Below are positions 52,943 to 61,103 of a DNA stretch of 64,000 nt, piece after piece; within the stretch, counting starts at the first letter, position 1, and each line of letters opens with the position of its first letter. The notes under the pieces are model-generated. The model had not been told where the DNA came from. It was given only the letters and a program-made list of their open reading frames with translations, and did not search any database. The translations under genes were made by a program, and so were the position numbers. The DNA is from Bog-756 sp963830165 (GTDB lineage: Bacteria; Actinomycetota; Acidimicrobiia; Acidimicrobiales; RAAP-2): positions 62,001-126,000 of the forward strand of contig CAWHKZ010000008.1 in assembly GCA_963830165.1 (NCBI GenBank), in the 5' to 3' direction.

Positions 52943-53949
52943 CACCGTCCATCCTCCCTCATGCCGGCGACGGACGCACCGTGCCGGTACAGCGCGACCG
53001 CCGCCGCGCCGACGAGTGGGCCGTCGCCGCCCAGCCCGCCGGGCTCGATGCGCGTCGGCCGGGCGAACTCCAGCCCGCACCGGAGCTTCAGCTCGTCTCG
53101 GGCGGCGTCGAAGAAGTCGTCGCCGTAGCCGAGTGCGACCGAGCCGGCCACCACGGCCAGCTGCAGGTCGAGCAGACAGGCCACCGAGGCCACGGCCCGC
53201 CCGACCAGGGTGCCGCACCGTCGGCGGGTGGCCTCGTCCGCCTCGGCCGCCGGTCGGCCGGTGATCGCGGCGATCGCCGTGCCCGAGGCCTCTGCTTCGA
53301 GGCAGCCCCGGCCTCCGCACGCACACGGGCGGCCGTCCGGTTCCACCACGACATGGCCGATGTGCCCCGCGTTGCCTCCCGACCCGTCGAGTAGGCGCCC
53401 GTCGAGGACGATGCCTCCACCCACTCCGGTGGAGACCACCATGGCCAGATAGTCGGCGCGCCCCTCGGCCGCACCGATCCATCCCTCCCCGAGGGCGAGG
53501 GCCTTCGCGTCGTTGTCGACGACCACCGGCAGGTCGGTCAGGTCGGTGAGACGTTCGATGAGCGGGAAGTGTCGCCAGGCGCGGATGTTGAGCGGGCTGA
53601 CCGTGATGCCACCGGCCTCCATGGGACCGCCACACCCCACCCCGCAGGACGACGGCCGCACAGAGGCCCGGTCGAGGACCTCGGTCACCACCGTCGCCAG
53701 TGCGGAGAAGACCTCGTCCGGGTCGGGGGACACGGGGGTCGCCGTCCGGGAGCGGTCGAGGATGCGGCCGTCCCGGGAGACGACCCCGGCTTCCATCTTG
53801 GTGCCACCGATGTCGACGGCCAGGAAGGGGGCCGACGCGGAGACGTCGGAGGGCGCCGTCGGGAGGGTGCCGAGGGGCGACAGGCCATCAGCCGCTGGTG
53901 GGCCGACGCTGCCTGCCGGAGGTTCAGTCGTCGCGGTGGAAGCGCCCAC
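52942..53949 (-). CDS. ROK family sugar kinase (glucokinase-like), 335 aa
   Basis: The ATP site is LAVDIGGTKMEAGVV, the sugar and catalytic region is PVVVDNDAKALALGEG, and GVGGGIVLDGRLLDG and GHIGHVVVEPDG follow. The ROK zinc motif CACGGRGCLEAE is complete. Glucose or another hexose is the likely substrate; regulators of this family would have a winged-helix domain, which is absent. The first 50 residues are not conserved. The GTG at 53949 overlaps the end of the DUF3040 gene by 26 bases and is the only start before homology begins. Confidence 0.88.
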   Translation of the reverse strand: MGASTATTEPPAGSVGPPAADGLSPLGTLPTAPSDVSASAPFLAVDIGGTKMEAGVVSRDGRILDRSRTATPVSPDPDEVFSALATVVTEVLDRASVRPSSCGVGCGGPMEAGGITVSPLNIRAWRHFPLIERLTDLTDLPVVVDNDAKALALGEGWIGAAEGRADYLAMVVSTGVGGGIVLDGRLLDGSGGNAGHIGHVVVEPDGRPCACGGRGCLEAEASGTAIAAITGRPAAEADEATRRRCGTLVGRAVASVACLLDLQLAVVAGSVALGYGDDFFDAARDELKLRCGLEFARPTRIEPGGLGGDGPLVGAAAVALYRHGASVAGMREDGR

Positions 53950-54298
53950 GGATCCAGTCACGGGGATCGTGGACCGGATTGCTGATGCTGCGGGTGTGCA
54001 ACGAACGCGAGATGTCGTCGATGCCGGCCTTGCCCATGCGACGGGCGTTGTTGGCGAACACGACACCGGAGAGGAACATGACCACCACACCGACGAACCC
54101 GAGCGCGAGATTCGTGGCGAAGGTGAAGAACATGAAGATCAGTGCGGCCACGAAAACGAGCGCCGACCAGATGCAGTAACGGCCTGCGTGGCGGTAGACG
54201 GTTTCCGAGCGCACCCGCTCGGCGAAATCCGGATCCTCCTGGTAGAGGGACTGTTCCAGTTCGTGCAGAATCCGCTGTTCATGCTCAGAGAGCGGCAC
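53924..54298 (-). CDS. DUF3040 family membrane protein, 124 aa
   Basis: Actinobacterial small membrane protein. It starts with the family signature MPLSEHEQRILHELEQSLYQ, then has two close helices (CIWSALVFVAALIFMFFTF and LALGFVGVVVMFLSGVVF). Function unknown. The stop lies inside the ROK gene start. Confidence 0.9.
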   Translation of the reverse strand: MPLSEHEQRILHELEQSLYQEDPDFAERVRSETVYRHAGRYCIWSALVFVAALIFMFFTFATNLALGFVGVVVMFLSGVVFANNARRMGKAGIDDISRSLHTRSISNPVHDPRDWIRGRFHRDD

Positions 54299-54606
54299 CG
54301 TCTCGTCCCCTCCACCTCTCGTCAGCCACGGCTGTTTCCACCGCCTTCATCCTCGCGCAAGCTCGACCGGAGCGCACGGCGCCCCACTACGGTACGGACC
54401 CGCCTTGTCGAACTCGTGCTGTCGACCTTGAACAACCACCAATCCCATCCTACAGCTTGTCGGCCGAATTCCCCCGGTTCTCAAGCGCTTCATGCCCTAC
54501 CTCCTCCGGACCTGCAATTTGCCGGTTCCGACCCTCCCGTCGCACGTCACGCCCCCGGCATGCGCAACGGGCCCTCGGGGCGCTCCGTACCCCTCCCGGC
54601 CCCTGG
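54299..54606. other. Gap of about 310 bp between dinB and the DUF3040 gene; no gene seen
   Basis: Contains a locally AT-richer part (about 54410-54500) that probably carries the DUF3040 promoter on the minus strand. No -35/-10 pair, tRNA or small frame can be stated with confidence. Confidence 0.45.
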
Positions 54607-54710
54607 CTACGCGGGCCGGTGCCGCCCGGCCCTCTACCACCTGGGCCCGGTGCCGCCCGGCCCCCGGCTACCCGGCCTCAGCTACCCGGGCCCGGTGCCG
54701 CCAGGCCCTT
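54607..54710 (-). repeat. Copies of the dinB 3' end, each with a TAG
   Basis: The end of dinB (GGCGGCACCGGGCCCGGGTAG on the coding strand) is repeated downstream: related copies with their own TAG lie at about 54634-54660 and 54607-54632, with a partial one at 54668-54681. Spacing is uneven (27, 34 and 14 bp). Confidence 0.65.
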
Positions 54711-56217
54711 CCTTTCCGTCGGATCCATCCGGTCCATTCATCTCCTCCGTTCCCTCCGATCCACCCGCGGCCCCGGGCAGGTCTCCACCGCCACCTGTCG
54801 TCCCGCCGGGGTGCGTCGGGCCCCACTGGGCCTCGCCCCGCTGGCGCACCTTGATCCCCTCGGGCGTGACCAGCGACGCCGGGCCCACCGCCTCGCCCCC
54901 GTAGCGGGCCCGGATGGCATCGACGGCCTCGGTCACCGAGCCCCAGGACTGCTGGAGCCGCTCGGCCTCCCGCGGGCATCCCGCACCGTGGACCCGGTCT
55001 CGCCCGAAGGTTGCCCGCCGCCGGGGGGCTGGGCGGCGCCTCCCGCCGCGCTCGTCACCGGACGCCGCGTCGAGGTCCAGGCGCAGCTGGGTGCCCGAAC
55101 CCGGCTCGGCCAGCCCCGACAGGCTCACCCCGAGCAACCGCACCCCGCGGGACAGGTCGACGCTGTCGAGGAGCGCCGCCGCCACGGCACCGATTGCCGG
55201 GGTGGCGTCGACCGGACCGTCGAGCGTGTGGGACCGGGTGATCTGGGTGAAGTCCCCGAACCTGAGCTTCACCGTGACGGTTCGCGCCGCACGCTCGGCC
55301 CGACGTAGCGCCGTCGCCGATGCATCGACCATCCGCTGCAGTCGGGCCTGCAGATCGCCGATGTCCCACAGGTCCGAGGCGAACGTCTCCTCGTGACCGA
55401 TCGATTTGGCATCCTGCTCGGACACCACCGGCCGGTCGTCGATGGCCCGCGACAGTTCGGACAGGTGGCGTCCCGACGCCGACCCGAGGTAGCGCTCGAG
55501 CGACTCGGGAGGCATCGCCGCCAGCTCCCCCACCGTCGTCACACCCAGGGCGAGGAGCCGCTTCTCGGTGACGGGACCGATGCCCCACAGTGCCCGCACC
55601 GGCATGGGGTGGAGGAAGGCGAGCTCGCCGTCGGCCGGGACTTCGACCACCCCGGGACCGGGCTCGATACCCGAACGGGACGCCCTCGGCTTGGCCGCCT
55701 TCGATGCCAGCTTGGCCATCAGCTTGGACCGTCCGACACCCACCGCACACCCGAGCTGCATCTCGTCCCGGACCCGGGCCCGGATCTCGTGGCCCATGGT
55801 CGTCCCCGAGCCGAACAGGTGCACGGTCCCACTCACGTCCAAGAACGCCTCGTCGAGGGAGATCCCCTCGACCATGGGCGTATAGGAGCCGAGTATGGCG
55901 TGCAGGCGGCTGCTCTCCTCCACGTACCGGTGGAAGCGACCATCGAGGAACACGGCGTCCGGGCACATCCGCCGCGCCACCGAGGACGGCATGGCCGAGT
56001 GCACGCCGAACATGCGGGCCTCGTAGGTGCATGCCGCCACCACGCCCCGGCGGCCGCTACCACCCACGATCACCGGCCGGCCGGCGAGCGACGGATCGTC
56101 CCGCACCTCGACCGACGCGAAGAAGGAGTCCATGTCCACATGCAGGATCACCCGGTCGGCCACGGCCGCCACTCCGTCCGGCCCGGGACCGGGCTCCGGT
56201 CGGAACCCCACACTCAC
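54682..56217 (-). CDS. dinB: DNA polymerase IV (DinB), 511 aa
   Basis: Y-family translesion polymerase. Catalytic motifs are HVDMDSFFASVE near residue 30 and SLDEAFLDVSG with the Asp-Glu pair; GVGRSKLMAKLASK and the HhH region GIGPVTEKRLLALGV follow, then the little-finger domain. The C-terminal 90 residues are low-complexity (Gly/Pro rich) and end in a repeated tail. The GTG start overlaps the PIG-L stop as GTGA; a GTG about 15 codons later also fits the family start. It probably belongs to the LexA-controlled transcript starting at the LysM gene. Confidence 0.92.
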   Translation of the reverse strand: MSVGFRPEPGPGPDGVAAVADRVILHVDMDSFFASVEVRDDPSLAGRPVIVGGSGRRGVVAACTYEARMFGVHSAMPSSVARRMCPDAVFLDGRFHRYVEESSRLHAILGSYTPMVEGISLDEAFLDVSGTVHLFGSGTTMGHEIRARVRDEMQLGCAVGVGRSKLMAKLASKAAKPRASRSGIEPGPGVVEVPADGELAFLHPMPVRALWGIGPVTEKRLLALGVTTVGELAAMPPESLERYLGSASGRHLSELSRAIDDRPVVSEQDAKSIGHEETFASDLWDIGDLQARLQRMVDASATALRRAERAARTVTVKLRFGDFTQITRSHTLDGPVDATPAIGAVAAALLDSVDLSRGVRLLGVSLSGLAEPGSGTQLRLDLDAASGDERGGRRRPAPRRRATFGRDRVHGAGCPREAERLQQSWGSVTEAVDAIRARYGGEAVGPASLVTPEGIKVRQRGEAQWGPTHPGGTTGGGGDLPGAAGGSEGTEEMNGPDGSDGKEGPGGTGPG

Positions 56218-56924
56218 ACCCCGAGGCGCAGTCTCCGGAACCCTTCGGCACAGGGCACGCCGGCCTGCCTCCCCGCGTCCTCGGCGGCCAGGCGCACCGC
56301 CGTCGCCGCCCACTCCTCGCCATCGGGGAACTGGCTCCGGTGGCATCCCACGGCTTCGCCCTTGCGGTCGACCGTCGTCGAGATGTCGACCCACACGTCT
56401 GGCTCGAGGGTCCCGGACAGGAGCACGGTGGAGACCTGATGTGCCGGCCCCGCCGACGGGAAGTAGTGCGGCATGGCCGCCGCCGGAGCCACCGCGTCCA
56501 GCGCCGCGAAGCCGGTGATCCGGTGGTCCCGGTGGTTGAAGTAGTCCTGACCGAAGAAGATCGCCGTCGGGTCGGGGCAGAGCACGGTGTCTGGCCGGAG
56601 CCGTCGGACGATGGCGACCAGCGCGCAGATGAACTCCGGACCGTCGGCCAGCTCCCCGTCCGGGAGCCCGAGGTGCTCCTGTCCGGCCAGCCCGAGGACG
56701 GCAGCCGCCGAAGCGGACTCGGCCGCACGGTCGCGCACGAGATCGGCCGGGTCGCGGTCGGGGTCGGCGGTGCCCTTTCCCCCGTCGGTACAGATGAGGG
56801 TGTACACCTGGCACCCGGCCGCCGACCACGCAGCGAGGGTGCCACCGCAGGACACGTCGGGGTCGTCGGGGTGGGCGTAGATGGCCAGGGCGCGGCGGGG
56901 CACCTCGGAGAGCAGCTCGGCCAC
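56214..56924 (-). CDS. PIG-L family deacetylase, 236 aa
   Basis: Zinc-dependent deacetylase of the LmbE/MshB type. The metal-binding AHPDDPDVSCGGTLA opens the protein, the next ligand region is DRAAESASAAAVLG and a third histidine lies in NHRDHRITGFAAL. Members act on N-acetylglucosaminyl compounds (mycothiol synthesis or conjugate breakdown), but the substrate here is not known. Three bases after nrdR and coupled to dinB. Confidence 0.9.
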   Translation of the reverse strand: MAELLSEVPRRALAIYAHPDDPDVSCGGTLAAWSAAGCQVYTLICTDGGKGTADPDRDPADLVRDRAAESASAAAVLGLAGQEHLGLPDGELADGPEFICALVAIVRRLRPDTVLCPDPTAIFFGQDYFNHRDHRITGFAALDAVAPAAAMPHYFPSAGPAHQVSTVLLSGTLEPDVWVDISTTVDRKGEAVGCHRSQFPDGEEWAATAVRLAAEDAGRQAGVPCAEGFRRLRLGV

Positions 56925-56927
56925 CGC

Positions 56928-57401
56928 TCAGCCCCCGGGCTGCTTCGGTGCGGTGGTCTTGGTCAGGAGTCCTACCTCCCGACGGAAGTCGTCGACTCCC
57001 TCGAAGCCCTTGTAGACGCTGGCGAAGCGCAGGTAGGCGACCTCGTCGACCACCCGCAGGTGCTCGAGCACGGCCAGGCCGACCTGCTCGGACGTCGCCT
57101 CCCACCCTGCTTCACGCAGCTCGTCCTCCACCTCCCGCGCGACCACGTCGAGCTCGTCCTCGCTCACCGGCCGGTTCTTGGTGGCGGCCCGCAGACCGTC
57201 GACGAGCTTGGCCCGGTCGAAGGGCTGGCGCAGGCCGGACCGCTTCACCACGATGAGCGGGATCTCGTCGATGCGCTCGAAGGTGGTGTAGCGGTGGCCG
57301 CAGCCCGAGCACTCGCGGCGCCTGCGGATGGCCGCCCCGTCTTCAGCGACCCTCGAATCCACGACGCGATCGTCGTCGGCCAGACACCAGGGACAACGCA
57401 C
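56928..57401 (-). CDS. nrdR: Transcriptional repressor NrdR, 157 aa
   Basis: ATP/dATP-sensing repressor of ribonucleotide reductase genes. It has the zinc ribbon CPWC...CSGCGHRYTTFERI and the ATP-cone with VVKRSGLRQPFDRAKLVDGL. The GTG at 57401 gives the normal VRCPWC start; the frame extends a little further to 57422. The LysM gene ends 80 bp upstream, an order also found beside lexA in mycobacteria. Confidence 0.95.
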   Translation of the reverse strand: MRCPWCLADDDRVVDSRVAEDGAAIRRRRECSGCGHRYTTFERIDEIPLIVVKRSGLRQPFDRAKLVDGLRAATKNRPVSEDELDVVAREVEDELREAGWEATSEQVGLAVLEHLRVVDEVAYLRFASVYKGFEGVDDFRREVGLLTKTTAPKQPGG

Positions 57402-57480
57402 GGATAGGAGGCTAGTGCCCACGGGCCCGTCCTCAGGTGGCGGTGTCCGGCGGATTCACCGATGCCTCACGCCGGTCGGT

Positions 57481-57930
57481 TCACGGGATGGTGATCTGCT
57501 CGCCCGGGATGACGGTGAACGTACCGAGCTCCGATGCCATCTCCGACACCAGTGGTCGGGGGTCACCGTTCGGGTCCACCCGCTCGGCGATCGACCACAG
57601 GCTGTCGCCCGGCCGCACGATGTAGGTCGACCCATGGATCTGGGCCGCCGAGGCGGATTCGGTGGTGTGGGAGGCGCCACCGAATCCGCCCAGCGGAATC
57701 GCGAGGAGGGCCAGCGCCAGACCCATCATCGCAAGGATGGTCCGGCGTCGCCGGACCTCGACCGAGGCCCGGCGACGCGGAACACGCACCGGTGACGGGG
57801 CCCAGGCCCCGTCCTCCTCGGACGGCCGGAACCGGAGTCCGCGCCGATCGGGCGTCGGGACCAGCCGCAGATCCGGACGGACCGACTCGTCGAGGTACTC
57901 CGGCAGGGATGCTGTGAGAAGCGCCGTCAT
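57481..57930 (-). CDS. LysM protein, likely SOS-controlled division inhibitor, 149 aa
   Basis: Bitopic protein: a basic cytoplasmic part, one helix (ILAMMGLALALLAIPLGGF, about residues 65-83), then a LysM domain (TYIVRPGDSLWSIAERV) reaching the wall. Next to and divergent from lexA, with four SOS boxes between them, it corresponds in place and layout to Rv2719c/DivS-type SOS inhibitors of division in actinobacteria. That function is inferred from context. The ATG at 57930 follows AAGGA. Confidence 0.82.
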   Translation of the reverse strand: MTALLTASLPEYLDESVRPDLRLVPTPDRRGLRFRPSEEDGAWAPSPVRVPRRRASVEVRRRRTILAMMGLALALLAIPLGGFGGASHTTESASAAQIHGSTYIVRPGDSLWSIAERVDPNGDPRPLVSEMASELGTFTVIPGEQITIP

Positions 57931-58034
57931 CGGGAGATCCTTCCTGTCGTGGTCCGTGTCGTCGTGTCCGTCGGGGATGTTGTACGTGGCGGGTGTGACA
58001 CCGTCGGGAGGCCCGGCCGGCCCGCCCCTCGCAT

Positions 58035-58048
58035 CGAACCCGTGTTCG
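58035..58048. promoter_or_regulatory. SOS box 1
   Basis: CGAACCCGTGTTCG, a perfect palindrome in its outer ten bases, matching the actinobacterial LexA operator CGAAC-N4-GTTCG. Confidence 0.88.
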
Positions 58049-58067
58049 TCATGGCGACATCCCATCA

Positions 58068-58081
58068 CGAACACCTGTTCG
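58068..58081. promoter_or_regulatory. SOS box 2
   Basis: CGAACACCTGTTCG, full match to the CGAAC-N4-GTTCG operator, 33 bp from box 1. Confidence 0.9.
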
Positions 58082-58097
58082 ATGTCAACGGATTTTT

Positions 58098-58111
58098 CGA
58101 ACAGATGTTTG
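58098..58111. promoter_or_regulatory. SOS box 3
   Basis: CGAACAGATGTTTG, one base off in the second half-site, 30 bp from box 2. Confidence 0.8.
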
Positions 58112-58141
58112 CTTCGGCTCACCACCGGGGCTACGTTCATG

Positions 58142-58155
58142 CAAACAGACGTTCG
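58142..58155. promoter_or_regulatory. SOS box 4, nearest lexA
   Basis: CAAACAGACGTTCG, one base off in the first half-site, about 40 bp before the lexA ATG and so suited to autoregulation. Confidence 0.8.
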
Positions 58156-58193
58156 CACGAGGGTGTGAGCACGACCGACAGCGGAGGGACCCG

Positions 58194-58823
58194 ATGGCCC
58201 AGGTACTCAGTACCAAGCGCAAGCAGATCCTCGACTGCATCTCGGAGTCGGTCCGCGACCGCGGGTATCCACCCTCCGTGCGTGAGATCGGCGAGTCGGT
58301 GGGCCTCACCTCGTCCTCCACGGTCCACGCCCATCTGGCCGTGCTCCAGCGGGAGGGTTACCTACGGCGGGACCCGACCAAGCCGCGGGCCATCGAGGTC
58401 TGTTACGACCCCTCGTCCAAGGTGATCGCCGACTCCCGGCCGATCCGCCACGTCCCGCTCGTCGGCGAAGTGGCCGCCGGCACCGGCGTCCTGGCCCAGG
58501 AGAACATCGAGGAGCTCTACCCGCTGCCCGAGGACTTCACGGGCACGGGCTCTTTGTTCATGCTGCGGGTCAAGGGCGACTCCATGATCGAGGCCGGCAT
58601 CGTCGAAGGCGACTTCGTGGTCGTCCGCCAGCAGCCCGAGGCCCAGCAGGGCGACATCGTGGTGGCCGGGATCCCCGACGAGGAGGCGACCGTGAAGACG
58701 TTCTCCACCCGGGACGGCAAGGTCGTGCTCACGCCGGCCAACGCCCGTCTCGAGCCCATGGTGTTCGAGCCGGCCGAGATCACCGTCTTCGGCAAGGTCG
58801 TCACCGTGCTCCGCCGCCTCTGA
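58194..58823 (+). CDS. lexA: SOS repressor LexA, 209 aa
   Basis: Winged-helix repressor cleaved after DNA damage. The DNA-binding part is LSTKRKQILDCISESV and GYPPSVREIGESVGL. The self-cleavage bond is A95-G96 in GEVAAGTG; the catalytic serine is S130 in KGDSMIEAG and the lysine is K168 in EATVKTF. All key residues are present. It is read away from the LysM gene across four SOS boxes. Its last codons are repeated downstream at 23-bp steps. Confidence 0.97.
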   Translation: MAQVLSTKRKQILDCISESVRDRGYPPSVREIGESVGLTSSSTVHAHLAVLQREGYLRRDPTKPRAIEVCYDPSSKVIADSRPIRHVPLVGEVAAGTGVLAQENIEELYPLPEDFTGTGSLFMLRVKGDSMIEAGIVEGDFVVVRQQPEAQQGDIVVAGIPDEEATVKTFSTRDGKVVLTPANARLEPMVFEPAEITVFGKVVTVLRRL

Positions 58824-58879
58824 CCGCCGGGTCCCGCCGCCTCTGGGCGCCGTGCTCCGCCGCCTCTGGGCGCCGGTCC
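58811..58879 (+). repeat. Three copies of the lexA end at an exact 23-bp period
   Basis: ccgccgcctctg occurs at 58811 (the last codons of lexA, whose stop TGA is in this copy), 58834 and 58857. The bases between are partly alike, giving three imperfect 23-bp units. Confidence 0.8.
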
Positions 58880-58922
58880 GGACCGCACGCGCGGTGGCTG
58901 CGGTCCGGGGCGGTCCGGACCG
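58874..58922. terminator. Two palindromes between lexA and the convergent reductase gene
   Basis: CGGTCCGGACCG, fully self-complementary, occurs at 58874-58885 and 58911-58922; the second touches the opposing stop. They can form hairpins alone or with each other. No T-run, so termination is a guess. Confidence 0.5.
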
Positions 58923-59927
58923 TCAGGCCTCCGGGGTGGTCGGAGCGATGGCGCGCATGTCCGGGTACCGCTCGCCCGCCGTGGCGTCCGGAGGGAAGAC
59001 CTCGTCGATGGCGGCCAGGTCGGCTGGGTCGAGCACGACGTCGGCGGCCCCCACGTTCTCCTCGAGGTAGGTCCGGCGCTTGGTACCCGGAATCGGTACG
59101 ACGTCGTGGCCCCGGCTGAGCACCCACGCCAGTGCCAGCTGGCCCGGCGTGCACTCCTTCGACCGCGGCCAGTGCCCGCACCCGGTCCACCAGCGCGAGG
59201 TTGCGGTCGAAGTTGTCCGCACTGAACCGGGGGAGGTGCGTCCGGACGTCCCCCTCGGGGAGGTCCTGGGGGGACGTCAGCTGTCCGGTGAGGAAGCCGC
59301 GGCCGAGCGGGCTGTAGGCGACGATCCCGATTCCGAGCTCGCGGGCGGTCGGGACCACCTCGGCCTCGATGTCCCGGCTCCACAGCGACCACTCGCTCTG
59401 CAGCGCGGCGATGGGGTGCACGGCGTACGCCCGGCGCAGGGTGTCCGGTCCCGCCTCCGACAGTCCGAGGTAGCGGACCTTGCCGTCCGCCACCAACTCG
59501 GCCATCGCCCCGACCGTCTCCTCGATCGGCACGCCGGTGTCCGATCGGTGCTGGTAGTAGAGGTCGATGTGATCGACGCCGAGGCGTCGCAGCGACGCGT
59601 CACACGCCGCCCGCACGTACTGGGCGTCGCCGCGGATCTGGCGGGCGGCCGGGTCACCGGTGCGGACGATGCCGAATTTCGTGGCGAGCTGCGACCTCGT
59701 CGCGGCGGCCCGACGATCGCCCGACCGACCAGTTCCTCGTTGACGTACGGGCCGTACATGTCCGCGGTGTCGAGGAACGTCACCCCGAGCTCGAGTGCCC
59801 GGTGGATCGTGGCGATCGACTCGGACTCGTCGCCGGGTCCGTAGAACTCGCTCATGCCCATGCAACCGAGCCCCTCTGCGGGCACGGAGAGGCCGGACCG
59901 GCCGAGCTGGCGTGTGGGGAGGGTCAT
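58923..59927 (-). CDS. Aldo/keto reductase, three single-base frameshifts
   Basis: NADPH-dependent oxidoreductase with a TIM barrel (AKR). Frame 1 begins with LGRSGLSVPAEGLGCMGMSE and holds the catalytic Asp/Tyr in FLDTADMYGPY. A second frame has the Lys-His region (RDEVQLATKFG restored by removing one base near 59705 and one at 59692; IDLYYQHRSDTG). A third, after an extra base at 59160, gives TPGQLALAWVLSRG and the cofactor-binding IPGTKRRTYLEENVGA. Corrected length is 333 aa. All motifs survive, so this is probably a sequence fault and not a true pseudogene; the number of breaks leaves doubt. Confidence 0.8.
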
Positions 59928-59980
59928 GGTCCCGACCCTACCCAGCGCGTCGTCGGGCCGGATCGTGCGGCTCCCGTGGC

Positions 59981-61063
59981 TCAGGTGCCGCCGCGCAGCA
60001 GCGACTCGAGCACGGCTGCCGCCGCGGCGAGCTCCTCGGCGCTCACGTGCTCGCCCGGCGTGTGCGCGAGCAGGGGGTCGGCCGGCCCGAAATTGGCCGC
60101 CGGCACCCCGTGGGCCCAGAACGACGCCACGTCGGTCCAGCCCACCTTGGCCCGGGGCGGCGCTCCCGTGGCCGCCACCAGGGCGGCCAGCACCGGGTGG
60201 TCGAGGGACGGCGGGGCGCCGGGCGACGCGTCGACGAGCTCCCAGTGGTCGCCGGCCTCGAGGTGGGGTGCGAGGAGGTCCCGGAGGGCCGACTCGGCCT
60301 CGGCCGCGGTGCGGTCGGGGGCGAAGCGGTGGTTGAGCACGAGAGTGGCCTCGTCGGGCACCACGTTGTTGGCCACACCGCCCTCGACCGACACGGCCTG
60401 GAGCTGCTCGTCGTACTCGCAGCCGTCGAGGACCGGCCGGCGGCCCCGGTAGCCGGCCACCGCCGTCAACAACGGGGCGAGGCGATGGACGGCATTGCGC
60501 CCGGTGTGGGGTCGGGCCGTGTGGGCCCGGGCGCCGGCCAGTCGGATCCGCACCCGGAGCGTGCCCTGGCACCCCGCCTCGACGAATCCCCCGGTGGGCT
60601 CGCCCAGGATGGCCGCGTCGGCGTCGAGGAGCTCGGGGCGCTCGCTCCACAGCTGCAGGAGGCCGTTGAACCGGTGGGCGACCTCCTCGGCCACATAGAA
60701 GCACCACGTCACGTCGGTGGCCGGCTCGGTCAGCCTGCCCGCCAGATGGAGGAAGACGGCCAGTCCGCCCTTCATGTCGGCCGCCCCGAGGCCGTACAGG
60801 GTCGATCCCTCCAGATGCGGCTCGTCGTTGCCTCCCGCCGCGGGGACGGTGTCGAGGTGACCGGCCAGGAGGACCCGCTGGTCCCGCCCGAGCTCGGTGC
60901 GGGCCACCACGTTGTCGCCCACCCGGTCGACCTGGAGCCAGGGGCACAGCTCGAGGGCGGCCTGCACCGCGTCGGCCATCACCTGCTCGTGGTGGCTCAC
61001 GGACGGGATGCCGACCAGCGCGGTGGCCAGCCCCAGGAGACCGTCGGGCATCGCGTCGGTCAC
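59981..61063 (-). CDS. dapE: Succinyl-diaminopimelate desuccinylase DapE, 360 aa
   Basis: Zinc peptidase-like (M20) enzyme of the lysine/DAP route. LLAGHLDTVPAAGG carries the first metal ligand, YGLGAADMKGGLAVFLHL the bridging Asp, and VAEEVAHRFNG the catalytic Glu and a further ligand; ILGEPTGG completes it. The actinobacterial subtype is suggested by position beside dapD and dapC. The GTG at 61063 is chosen; an ATG four codons downstream is also possible. Confidence 0.9.
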   Translation of the reverse strand: MTDAMPDGLLGLATALVGIPSVSHHEQVMADAVQAALELCPWLQVDRVGDNVVARTELGRDQRVLLAGHLDTVPAAGGNDEPHLEGSTLYGLGAADMKGGLAVFLHLAGRLTEPATDVTWCFYVAEEVAHRFNGLLQLWSERPELLDADAAILGEPTGGFVEAGCQGTLRVRIRLAGARAHTARPHTGRNAVHRLAPLLTAVAGYRGRRPVLDGCEYDEQLQAVSVEGGVANNVVPDEATLVLNHRFAPDRTAAEAESALRDLLAPHLEAGDHWELVDASPGAPPSLDHPVLAALVAATGAPPRAKVGWTDVASFWAHGVPAANFGPADPLLAHTPGEHVSAEELAAAAAVLESLLRGGT

Positions 61064-61103
61064 CGGAGCGGCCGTCCACCCGCTCGGGAACCGCCACGGT
61101 GGG

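Noticed and set aside
58923..59927. Aldo/keto reductase as a decayed pseudogene
   Set aside because: All motifs are intact and each break is a single base of the same kind as in essential genes, so sequence error is more likely.
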